Below, piece by piece: positions 17,966 to 28,408 of a DNA stretch of 64,000 nt; the first letter of the stretch is position 1; every line of letters starts with the position of its first letter. Position numbers and translations under genes: made by a program. The notes below the pieces were generated by a model. That model did not search any database. It had not been told where the DNA came from and saw only the letters and a program-made list of their open reading frames with translations. The stretch is taken from assembly GCF_013408245.1 (NCBI RefSeq), contig NZ_JACBYS010000001.1, forward strand, positions 1,984,001-2,048,000. The letters run 5' to 3'. The stretch is from Duganella sp. 1224. Lineage in GTDB: Bacteria; Pseudomonadota; Gammaproteobacteria; Burkholderiales; Burkholderiaceae_D.

Positions 17966-18487
17966 ATGCCACGCACCGTCACGCCCCGCCTCGCCGCCGC
18001 CGCAACCCTGATCGCCATGCTGGCCCCGATGGTGGGCGGCGCCGCCGTCTACAGCAACGGCAGCAACACCAGCAACTTCGACGTCACGCTGAAGATTGTG
18101 GCCGACTGCACCATCGCTGCCACGCCGCTGGACTTCGGCCAGTCGCAGGGCGTGCTGGCCACCACCGTGTCGGTCAACACCTCGCTGCAAGTGACCTGCA
18201 CCAACACCACGCCCTACAACGTCGGCCTCAACGCCGGCTCGGTGGCTGGCTCCACCACCGCCGCGCGCCTGCTGGGCGGCACCGGCGCCAACACCAGCAC
18301 CGTCGCATTCAACCTGGCCATGACCGCTGGCGGCGGCAACTGGGGCAATACCCAGGGCACCGACACCAAGTCCGGCACCGGCACCGGCGCGGCCCAGACC
18401 CTGACCGTGTATGGCGCGATTCCCGCACAGTCCACGCCGCAGCCAGACACCTACAAATCGACCGTCACCGCCACCGTGTATTTCTGA
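17966..18487 (+). CDS. Spore coat U-domain (Csu-type pilin) protein, copy 2
   Basis: A 173-residue paralog of the preceding gene, of identical length and with long identical blocks (ADCTIAATPLDFGQSQGVLAT, TCTNTTPYN, GTDTKSGTGTG, QPDTYKST). The signal peptide differs most. It has the same TGGAGAA ribosome-binding site. The pair looks like a recent tandem duplication of a fimbrial major subunit gene whose assembly machinery must be encoded elsewhere. The 160-base gap between the copies contains no other gene. Confidence 0.85.
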   Translation: MPRTVTPRLAAAATLIAMLAPMVGGAAVYSNGSNTSNFDVTLKIVADCTIAATPLDFGQSQGVLATTVSVNTSLQVTCTNTTPYNVGLNAGSVAGSTTAARLLGGTGANTSTVAFNLAMTAGGGNWGNTQGTDTKSGTGTGAAQTLTVYGAIPAQSTPQPDTYKSTVTATVYF

Positions 18488-18588
18488 TTATTGAAGCCGG
18501 CGCAAGGGAGCTTTGATCCGCGAGCGCTTGGCGCGCACCGGCGCCGTCCCCATACTGTCTGCTTCTTGATTGATATCTGGAGCGGCAC

Positions 18589-19485
18589 ATGAAAGTATTC
18601 GTTACCGGCGCGGCCGGTTTTATCGGTAGTTCGATCGCGGCGGGCCTGGTGCGCGCCGGCCACGAGGTGGTGGGCCTGGTGCGCAAGCCCGAACAGCTGG
18701 AAGAAGTGAAAAAGATCGGCGTGACCGGCGTGCTCGGCACCCTCAACGACCGCGACCTGCTGATCGCCCAGGCACAGGCGGCGGACGCCGTCATCAACGC
18801 CGCCAGCAGCGACAACCGCGCGGCGGTGGAAGCCTTGGTCGACGCGCTGGCCAATACCGGCAAGGTGTTGCTGCACACCAGCGGCTCCAGCATCGTCGGC
18901 GACGCCTCGGGCGGCGAAGGCACCGACAAGATCTACCACGAAGACCATCTGCCCGCCCCCACCGCCGACAAGGCCGCGCGCGTGGCCATCGACCAGCTGG
19001 TGCTGGACGCGGCCAGCAAGGGCGTGCGTTCTGCGGTGCTGTGCAATACGCTGATCTACGGCCACGGCGCGCTGCCGCGCGACTCGGTGCAACTGCCGCG
19101 CCTCCTCAAGCAGGCGCGCAAGAGCGGCGTGGTGCGCCACGTCGGCCCCGGCCGCAACATCTGGTCGAATGTGCACATCGACGACGTGGTCGACCTGTAC
19201 CTGCTGGCGCTGGACAAGACCGAGCCCGGCGCGTTCTACTTTGTGGAAAGCGGCGAGGCGGCGTTCCGCGACATGAGCGCGGCCATCGCCAAGGCGCTCA
19301 ACCTGGGCCAGCCGCAGGACTGGCCGCTGGAGCAGGCCCAGGCGGAATGGGGCTACGAGATGGCCTCCTACGGCCTGGGCTCGAACAGCCGCGTGCGCGG
19401 CGAGCGCGCCCGCAAGCAGTTGGGCTGGCAGCCGCACCGTCCGCCGGTGCTGGACTGGATCGCCCGCGACATGCTGCGCGCCTAA
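18589..19485 (+). CDS. NAD(P)-dependent epimerase/short-chain dehydrogenase family protein
   Basis: A 298-residue extended SDR. The Rossmann motif VTGAAGFIGSSIAAGL (GxxGxxG) lies at residues 5-20. A typical extended-SDR middle with LLHTSGSSIVGD and an NVHIDDVVDLYLLAL segment follow, which is the substrate-side loop of NAD-dependent epimerases. The canonical YxxxK is not obvious in the usual place, so catalytic activity and substrate are uncertain. It is transcribed alone with a TGGAG ribosome-binding site and is convergent with the DUF885 gene. Confidence 0.75.
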   Translation: MKVFVTGAAGFIGSSIAAGLVRAGHEVVGLVRKPEQLEEVKKIGVTGVLGTLNDRDLLIAQAQAADAVINAASSDNRAAVEALVDALANTGKVLLHTSGSSIVGDASGGEGTDKIYHEDHLPAPTADKAARVAIDQLVLDAASKGVRSAVLCNTLIYGHGALPRDSVQLPRLLKQARKSGVVRHVGPGRNIWSNVHIDDVVDLYLLALDKTEPGAFYFVESGEAAFRDMSAAIAKALNLGQPQDWPLEQAQAEWGYEMASYGLGSNSRVRGERARKQLGWQPHRPPVLDWIARDMLRA

Positions 19486-19497
19486 AGCAGGCCTGTT

Positions 19498-21273
19498 TTA
19501 CTGCAGATCGGGATACGGGCTCTTGCCGCCTTCGGCGATGAACTGATCGATGCGCGCCTCCAGCACCGGCAGCGGCACCGAGCCCAGTTGCAGCACGGTG
19601 TCGTGGAAGGCGCGGATGTCGAACTTCTCACCCAGGGCTTTCTCGGCCTTCCGGCGGGCGTTGATGATGCTCATCTCGCCCAGGTAGTAGGACAGCGCCT
19701 GGCCCGGCCACGAGATGTAGCGGTCCACTTCCGTTTCGATTTCATGGTCGGACAACGCGGTATTGGCGTGCAGGTAGTCCTGCGCCTGTTTGCGCGTCCA
19801 GCCCTTGCTGTGGATGCCGGTGTCGACCACCAGGCGCGATGCGCGCCAGGCCTGGTAACTCAGCATGCCGAAGGTTTCGTACGGCGTTTCATACATCCCC
19901 ATCTCGGCGCCCAGGCGCTCCGTGTACAGCGCCCAGCCTTCGCCATACGCCGAGATGTAGGCGTTGCGGAAGGCCGGACGGCCCTTCTGCTCCATCGCCA
20001 CCGGCATCTGGAAGGCGTGGCCCGGCGCCGATTCGTGCAGCGTCAGCGCCGGCATGCTGTACAGCGCGCGCGACGGCAGGTTGTAGGTGTTGACCAGGTA
20101 GACGCCCGGCCCGCCGCGGCCCGAGGTGTAGAACGGCGCCTGGTCGTCCGGCACCGGAATGATGGCGAAACGTCGGCGCGGCAGGTAGCCGAAGTACTGC
20201 GACACCTTGCCGTCGAACTTCTTGGCCACCCAGGCGGAGCGCATCAGCAGCTCTTCCGGCGTTTTGGCGTAGAACTGCGGGTCGGTGCGCAGGAACTGCA
20301 GGAAGGCCGGCAGGTCGCCCTTGAAGCCGACCTGCTTCATCACGTCCTGCATCTCGTTGCGGATCTTGGCCATTTCATCGAGTCCGATCTGGTGGATCTG
20401 GTCCGCGCTCATCGAGGTAGTGGTGAATTCGACGATCTTCGATTGGTAGTAGGCTTTACCATCCGGCAGGCTCTCGGCCGCCAGTTCCTCGCGCGCCTTG
20501 GGCACATACTCTTCGCGCATGAACTTCAACAGCGCCTGGTGCGCCGGAATGACGTCGGTGGCGATGACCTTGACCGCCTGCGCCCGCAACGCCTCCTGCT
20601 TGTCGGCCGGGATCGCGGCCGGCATGGTCTTGAACGGCAGGTAGAACACCGTGTCCTGGGGCGTTTTCGCCTCGGTCACAGAGGTGATGGAGCCATCGCG
20701 GCCGACCAGCGTCACTTTCGGCGGCGTAAAGCCGCGCGCCAGACCCGCGCGCATGTTGACGATTTCGTCGTTGAAGTAGCGCGGCACGTCGGCCAACTGC
20801 TTCAGGTAGTCGCGGTACTCGGCCTCCCTGGTCATCGGGCGGCGAGCGGTGCCGGCCATGTTGGACCAGAAGGCGGTATCGGCGTTCAGCGGCTTTTCAT
20901 ATTCCCTGAACTGCTGGGCGGCGATCAGGGCGGCGATTTGCGCCTTGTACACCTGGTAGTTGATGCGCTCCGCCGGCGACAGGCGCGCTTCCTTGATGCC
21001 GTCCAGCTTTTTCATCACGTCCTGCCAGTAGGCCAGGCGCTTGTTCTGCGTGGCGACATCGATGCGCGGCAGCGAGACCGAGACGCCGCTGTCGTCGTCA
21101 TCCTCGCCGTCTTCCATTTTCTGGCTCAGGCGCCATTTCCATTCCTGGGTATAGATCGCTTTCAGCTGCGCGTCCGCGGGTCCGGGCTTGACGGCCGGCG
21201 CGGTGGCGGCGCTGGCGCCAAGGCACAACAACATGCAGGCACCGGCGATGGCGGTGCGGAACTTCTTATCCAT
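19498..21273 (-). CDS. Exported DUF885-family putative metallopeptidase
   Basis: A 591-residue protein with a signal peptide (1-22, CLGASAATA). The C-terminal half has LTLHESAPGHAFQMPVAMEQ, a zinc-binding HExxxGH-like motif, and EGWALYTERLGAEMGMYETP, both hallmarks of the DUF885 family related to M3/M32-type helical metallopeptidases. The N-terminal half is helical. The product is probably periplasmic and the substrate is unknown. It starts 22 bases before the stop-side end of no other gene and is transcribed after the REC-PAS-GGDEF-EAL gene, so read-through from that gene is possible. Confidence 0.8.
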   Translation of the reverse strand: MDKKFRTAIAGACMLLCLGASAATAPAVKPGPADAQLKAIYTQEWKWRLSQKMEDGEDDDDSGVSVSLPRIDVATQNKRLAYWQDVMKKLDGIKEARLSPAERINYQVYKAQIAALIAAQQFREYEKPLNADTAFWSNMAGTARRPMTREAEYRDYLKQLADVPRYFNDEIVNMRAGLARGFTPPKVTLVGRDGSITSVTEAKTPQDTVFYLPFKTMPAAIPADKQEALRAQAVKVIATDVIPAHQALLKFMREEYVPKAREELAAESLPDGKAYYQSKIVEFTTTSMSADQIHQIGLDEMAKIRNEMQDVMKQVGFKGDLPAFLQFLRTDPQFYAKTPEELLMRSAWVAKKFDGKVSQYFGYLPRRRFAIIPVPDDQAPFYTSGRGGPGVYLVNTYNLPSRALYSMPALTLHESAPGHAFQMPVAMEQKGRPAFRNAYISAYGEGWALYTERLGAEMGMYETPYETFGMLSYQAWRASRLVVDTGIHSKGWTRKQAQDYLHANTALSDHEIETEVDRYISWPGQALSYYLGEMSIINARRKAEKALGEKFDIRAFHDTVLQLGSVPLPVLEARIDQFIAEGGKSPYPDLQ

Positions 21274-21294
21274 AAGACTCCGGGAGAGGGTTAA

Positions 21295-23478
21295 TTACAT
21301 GGTCAACAGATTGCGCCGCTCGCGCAGCAGCGCGGTGAACGCCTCGGCGTTCACGGGACGGCTGAAATAATAGCCCTGCATCTCGTCGCATCCGCGTTCG
21401 GTCAGGAACCGGACCTGCTCGCGCGTCTCGACGCCTTCGGCGATCACGCGCATGTTCAGGTTGTGCGCCAGCGAGATGACCGACAGCGCGATGGCCGCGT
21501 CGGCGCTGTTGGTGGTGACGTCGTCGACGAACGATTTGTCGATCTTCAGCACGTCGATCGGGAAGCGCTTCAGGTAACTCAGGCTGGAATAGCCGGTGCC
21601 AAAGTCGTCCAGCGAGATGCTGACGCCGATGTCCTTCAGGCGGCGCAGCGCCGCCACGGCCTTGTTCGGATCGCCCATCACCGTGCCCTCGGTGATTTCC
21701 AGGCCGAGGTAGGCCGGCGCCACGCCGAACTTGCGCAGCGTGCTTTCCACGTACGGCACGGTGGCGTCGTTGGCGAACTGGCCGGCGGCCAGGTTGACCG
21801 CCACCTTGATCTGGCCCAGGCCCTGATCCTGCCACACCTTCATCTGCGCGCACACGCTCTCCAGCACCCATTCGCCAATCGAGTTGACCAGGCCATATTC
21901 CTCGGCCAGCGGAATGAAGCGGTTGGGCGGCACCTTGCCCAGCACCGCGTTTTCCCAGCGCAGCAGCGCCTCGGCGCCGACCATGGCGCCGGTCTTCAGG
22001 CATACCTGCGGCTGATAATGGACCTCGAACTCGTCGCGCGCGATGGCGCCGCGCAACTGGCTCTGGATCGCCAGCTTGTCGCGGATTTCCGCGTCCATGC
22101 GCTCGGTGAAGAAGGCGTAGTTGTCGCGGCCGATCTCCTTGGCGCGGAACAGCGCGGTGTCGGCGTTGCGCACCAGTTCATCGAAGCTGTCGCCGTCGGT
22201 CAGGCTGACGGCGATGCCGATGCTGGAAGTGACGGTGATCTGCTGGCCCTCGATCACCAGTTCCTTGCGCAGGCCGGCCAGGATCTGCTGCGCCAGCGCC
22301 ATGGTGGCGCCCAGTTGCGGATCGTCGGCCACGATGATCTGGAATTCGTCGCCGCCCTGGCGGGTCACGGTGTCGCCCTCGCGCACGGTTTCGGTCAGGT
22401 ACTGCGACACCACCTGCAGCGCCTTGTCGCCCATGTCATGGCCGTAGGAGTCGTTGATGCTCTTGAAGCGGTCCAGGTCCAGGCACATGACGGCCACGCA
22501 GCGGCCTTCGCGCCGCGCCGCGTTCAGCGTCTGGGCAAAGCGCTGGCGCGCCAGCAGGCGGTTCGGCAGCCCGGTCAGCGCGTCGTGGTTGGACAGGAAA
22601 TCGATCAGATGCTGCTCGGCCTTGCGCTCGGTGATGTCCATGAACACCGCCACGTGGTTGATCACGTGGCCGTCGGCGTCGCGCACCACCGAGGCGCTCA
22701 GCAGGCCCGGATAGGTCTCGCCGTTCTTGCGGCGGGCGAGGATCTCGCCCGACCAGTGGCCGGTCTTGGCGAGCGACTGCACCAGCGCCTCGAACGACTC
22801 CTGGTCCGGTTCGCCGGCGTGCAGCAGGCCGACACTCTGGCCCATCACTTCCCTCGCGGTGTAACCGGAAATCTGCGTGAACGCGGGATTGGTGGCGACG
22901 ATGCGCGCTTCGCGGTCGGTCACCACGATGGCGTCCTGGGTCGCCTCGAACACCTGGCTGGCCAGGCGCAGGAATTCCTCGTTGGCGCGGCGCTGCTCGA
23001 CTTCCTTCGCCAGTTCGGCCGTGCGCTCGGCCACGCGCTCCTCCAGCAGCGCGCGTTCGGCCGCCAGCGCCTTCTGCGCCCGGCCCAGGCGCACGTGGGC
23101 GTCGGTACGCGCCAGGATCTCCTCGGCCTGGAACGGCTTGGCGATGAAGTCGACCGCGCCCAGCGCGAAGCCGCGCACCTTGTCGTCGGTGTCATGCTGG
23201 GCCGACAGGAAGATCACCGGCACCTGGCGCAGTTCGGGATGTTCCTTGAGCCGGCGGCAGACTTCAAACCCGTCGATGCCAGGCATGCGCACGTCCAGCA
23301 GGATCAGCTCCGGCGGCCGCGATTGCGCGGTCCACAATGCCAGCTCGCCGTTGGGGGCCTGGCGCACGTAGTAACCGGCTTCGGTCAGCAGGTCGCTCAG
23401 CAGCTTGAGCGAGGCCGGCGTGTCCTCCACGATCAGCACTTCGCCCTTGGTGTGTTGTTCCGACAAATCCCGGTGCAT
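21295..23478 (-). CDS. Response regulator with PAS, GGDEF and EAL domains (c-di-GMP turnover)
   Basis: A protein of about 727 residues. ATG 23478 is preferred over the in-frame TTG 23496, which has no ribosome-binding site. Order: receiver domain (LIVEDTPASLK ... LILLDVRMPGIDGFE with the phospho-Asp), coiled linker, PAS (about 160-290), GGDEF domain with intact RQGGDEF, and EAL domain with intact GAEALLRW and LDDFGTGYSSLSYLKRFPIDVLKIDKSF. Both catalytic motifs look active, so it could make or degrade c-di-GMP, controlled by phosphorylation and a PAS ligand. It is cytoplasmic. The adjacent hybrid kinase gene on the same strand is a likely partner. Confidence 0.9.
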   Translation of the reverse strand: MHRDLSEQHTKGEVLIVEDTPASLKLLSDLLTEAGYYVRQAPNGELALWTAQSRPPELILLDVRMPGIDGFEVCRRLKEHPELRQVPVIFLSAQHDTDDKVRGFALGAVDFIAKPFQAEEILARTDAHVRLGRAQKALAAERALLEERVAERTAELAKEVEQRRANEEFLRLASQVFEATQDAIVVTDREARIVATNPAFTQISGYTAREVMGQSVGLLHAGEPDQESFEALVQSLAKTGHWSGEILARRKNGETYPGLLSASVVRDADGHVINHVAVFMDITERKAEQHLIDFLSNHDALTGLPNRLLARQRFAQTLNAARREGRCVAVMCLDLDRFKSINDSYGHDMGDKALQVVSQYLTETVREGDTVTRQGGDEFQIIVADDPQLGATMALAQQILAGLRKELVIEGQQITVTSSIGIAVSLTDGDSFDELVRNADTALFRAKEIGRDNYAFFTERMDAEIRDKLAIQSQLRGAIARDEFEVHYQPQVCLKTGAMVGAEALLRWENAVLGKVPPNRFIPLAEEYGLVNSIGEWVLESVCAQMKVWQDQGLGQIKVAVNLAAGQFANDATVPYVESTLRKFGVAPAYLGLEITEGTVMGDPNKAVAALRRLKDIGVSISLDDFGTGYSSLSYLKRFPIDVLKIDKSFVDDVTTNSADAAIALSVISLAHNLNMRVIAEGVETREQVRFLTERGCDEMQGYYFSRPVNAEAFTALLRERRNLLTM

Positions 23479-23529
23479 GTAAAAGTCTTTCGCCAATTAG
23501 CTTATACGTCCGCCACTATAATATACCGG

Positions 23530-26091
<2,562 letters not shown>

Positions 26092-26178
26092 CGGCAAACC
26101 ATTCTTCTGGGGTTAATCTTGATAGGAACGCCTTAGATCATAGGTTCAATCCCGCCCGAAGTCCATGCATATTTGCGC

Positions 26179-27825
26179 CTAAGCAACATCCTTGGCGAGA
26201 TGTAACTGGTCAAAGGCGTTGGCGGTGCTGAGGAACAGCTTGCCGTTCAGCTGCTGCAGCAAGGTGCTGTGGCGCAGGCGGTCCATCACCGGCCCCTTGA
26301 CCTCGGCCAGATGCAGGCCGATGCCGCGCCGCTTCAGGCTCTGGTTCAGCTCCGCCAGCGCCATCAGCGCGGTGGTGTCGATCGAGCTGACGGCCGACAT
26401 CACCAGCACCAGGTGGCGCGCGCTCTGGTGCGTGGCCAGTTCGCACTCGATGCGCTCGCTCACCGCCTCGACATTGCCGAAGAACAGATTGGCGTCGATG
26501 CGCAGCACCAGCAGTTCCGGCTGCGTTTCGGCCGGATAGCGGTCGATATTGCGGAAATGCTCGGTGCCGGCGATGCGCCCCAGCACCGCGATGTGCGGCC
26601 GGCTGGCGCGCCAGATCAGGGTCCCCATCGACAGCGCCACGCCGACAATCACGCCGGCCTCCACCCCCATCACCAGCACGCCGAGGCAGGTCGCGCCCCA
26701 GGCCAGGGCGTCGCCGCGGTCGTACTCCCAGGCGGTGCGCAGGATGCCCAGCTCCAGCATGCCCAGCACGGCGACGATGATGGTGGCCGCCAGCACCGGC
26801 ATCGGCAGCAGCGCCAGCCAGCCGGTGGGCGCCAGCAGCGCGCCGGCCAGCAGCGCGGCGGTGATCAGGCTGGCCAGCGGCGTGTGGGCGCCGGCCGCGA
26901 AGTTGACGGCGGAACGCGACAGGCTGCCGGTCACCGGAAAACCGCCGGACAAGGCGCTGGCCACATTGGCCGCGCCCAGGCCGATCAGCTCGCGGTTGCT
27001 GTGCAGCTTCTCGTTGCGCTTGAGCGCCAGCGCCTGCGCGCCGGACATCGACATCAGGAACACGATGAAGCCGATCAGCAGTCCCGGTTGCAGCAGCGCG
27101 CGCCAGTGCTGGCTGGACGAGGCCAGGTTCAGGCGCGGCAGGCCGGCCGGGATGGCGCCGGTGGTGCGCACGCCCTGCGCCGCCAGGTCGGTGCAGGCCA
27201 TCAGCGCGATGCCGCCCAGGACCACCAGCATCGGCGCCAGCTTGGCGCCGATGTCGGCCGCCGCCGGCGGCAGGCCGCAGCGCTTCAGCAGGCCGGCCAG
27301 GTACTGGCGCGCCAGCACCAGCAGCACCAGCGCGCCCACGCCCAGCGCGGCGCTGGGGGCGTGGACATGCGACAGGCCGCCGCCCAGCAGCGTGTGCAGC
27401 TGGTCGAAGGCGATCACGATGGCGGAACCGACGGTGAAGCCGCTCATCACCGGGCGCGAAAAGAAGTTGGCCAGGAAGCCCATGCGCAGCAGGCCGCACA
27501 GCAGCAGCACCGCGCCGGACACCAGCGCCAGCTGCGCCGCCAGCACGCCGGCCAGCGCCGAACCGGCCGGCGCCAGCGGCGCGATGACGGCGGCCGTCAT
27601 CAGCGAAATGATGGCCATCGGGCCGACCGACTGCGTCATGCTGCTGCCGAACAGCGCGTAGACGATGGGCGGCAGGATGCTGGCGTACAGGCCCACCACC
27701 GGCGACAGTCCCGCCACCACGGCGTAGGCCATGCCTTGGGGGATCATCATCATCGTCACCACCAGGCCGGCGCTGATGTCGCCCGGCAGGTGGTCGCGGC
27801 GGTAGTGCTTCAGCCAGTGCAGCAT
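26179..27825 (-). CDS. SulP-family anion transporter with STAS domain
   Basis: About 548 residues. The N-terminal half shows ten or more hydrophobic segments with the family motifs AGLVVTMMMIPQGMAYAVVAGLSPVVGLYAS and LFGSSMTQSVGPMAIISLMTAA. The C-terminal region (about 440-545) is a STAS domain (LLVLRIDANLFFGNVEAV, SAVSSIDTTALMALAELN). SulP proteins carry sulfate, bicarbonate or dicarboxylates; no co-transcribed gene narrows the substrate. The ATG at 27825 follows GGAAC; a GTG at 27843 is an alternative. Confidence 0.9.
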   Translation of the reverse strand: MLHWLKHYRRDHLPGDISAGLVVTMMMIPQGMAYAVVAGLSPVVGLYASILPPIVYALFGSSMTQSVGPMAIISLMTAAVIAPLAPAGSALAGVLAAQLALVSGAVLLLCGLLRMGFLANFFSRPVMSGFTVGSAIVIAFDQLHTLLGGGLSHVHAPSAALGVGALVLLVLARQYLAGLLKRCGLPPAAADIGAKLAPMLVVLGGIALMACTDLAAQGVRTTGAIPAGLPRLNLASSSQHWRALLQPGLLIGFIVFLMSMSGAQALALKRNEKLHSNRELIGLGAANVASALSGGFPVTGSLSRSAVNFAAGAHTPLASLITAALLAGALLAPTGWLALLPMPVLAATIIVAVLGMLELGILRTAWEYDRGDALAWGATCLGVLVMGVEAGVIVGVALSMGTLIWRASRPHIAVLGRIAGTEHFRNIDRYPAETQPELLVLRIDANLFFGNVEAVSERIECELATHQSARHLVLVMSAVSSIDTTALMALAELNQSLKRRGIGLHLAEVKGPVMDRLRHSTLLQQLNGKLFLSTANAFDQLHLAKDVA

Positions 27826-27970
27826 TGTTGTTCCACAGTACACAAAGCCGGTAGTTTAGCGCAAATGCGCGCGGCAAATTAGCAAATGCGGAAAACGTAT
27901 ATTGCGATCCAGCGGCTGCGCTAAGATAATGCGCTGACAGCACCCGCGCACCCCGCACACCGCTGCGGCC

Positions 27971-28000
27971 AGGGTCTGACCCCGTACGGGGTCAGATCCT
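27971..28000. repeat. Intergenic palindrome, copy 2 (centre GTAC, diverged arms)
   Basis: The inner arms GGTCTGACCCC and GGGGTCAGATC flank a GTAC centre. Relative to the other copies the outermost base pair changed from G-C to A-T on both sides, a compensatory change, and one further position is unpaired. It lies between the divergent starts of the SulP and VOC genes. Confidence 0.8.
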
Positions 28001-28044
28001 TTCGTTCGGAGTACTGCATCCATCAACCCAGGAGGCTCATCATC

Positions 28045-28407
28045 ATGAAACGCGTTACCGGCATTGGCGGCATCTTCTTCAAGGCGAAAGACCCGGCGGC
28101 GCTGCGCGCCTGGTATCAAAAGCATTTGGGCATCGACGTGCAGGCCTGGGGCGGCGCGGCGTTCACCTGGCAAGGCGCGGAGACCACCATCTGGTCCGTG
28201 AGCGGCGCCGACGAAAACCACTTCGGCAACGCCCCCTTCATGATCAACTACCGCGTCCACGACCTGCCCGCGCTGCTGCAGGCGCTGCGCGACGAAGGCT
28301 GCCAGGTGCTCGACAAGACCGATGATTCCGAATACGGCAAATTCGGCTGGGTCATCGATCCGGAAGGGAACAAGGTCGAACTGTGGCAGCCGCCGGCCGG
28401 CCAATAA
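28045..28407 (+). CDS. VOC-family (glyoxalase-like) protein
   Basis: A 120-residue single-module vicinal-oxygen-chelate protein. It has the beta-alpha-beta-beta-beta pattern: GIGGIFFKAKDPAALRAWYQKHLGI, then the second module ending FGWVIDPEGNKVELWQPP with the conserved metal-ligand glutamate. The family includes glyoxalases, dioxygenases and resistance proteins; nothing here fixes the substrate. It has a CAGGAGG ribosome-binding site and stops 1 base from the stop of the GH95 gene on the other strand. Confidence 0.85.
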   Translation: MKRVTGIGGIFFKAKDPAALRAWYQKHLGIDVQAWGGAAFTWQGAETTIWSVSGADENHFGNAPFMINYRVHDLPALLQALRDEGCQVLDKTDDSEYGKFGWVIDPEGNKVELWQPPAGQ

Positions 28408-28408
28408 C

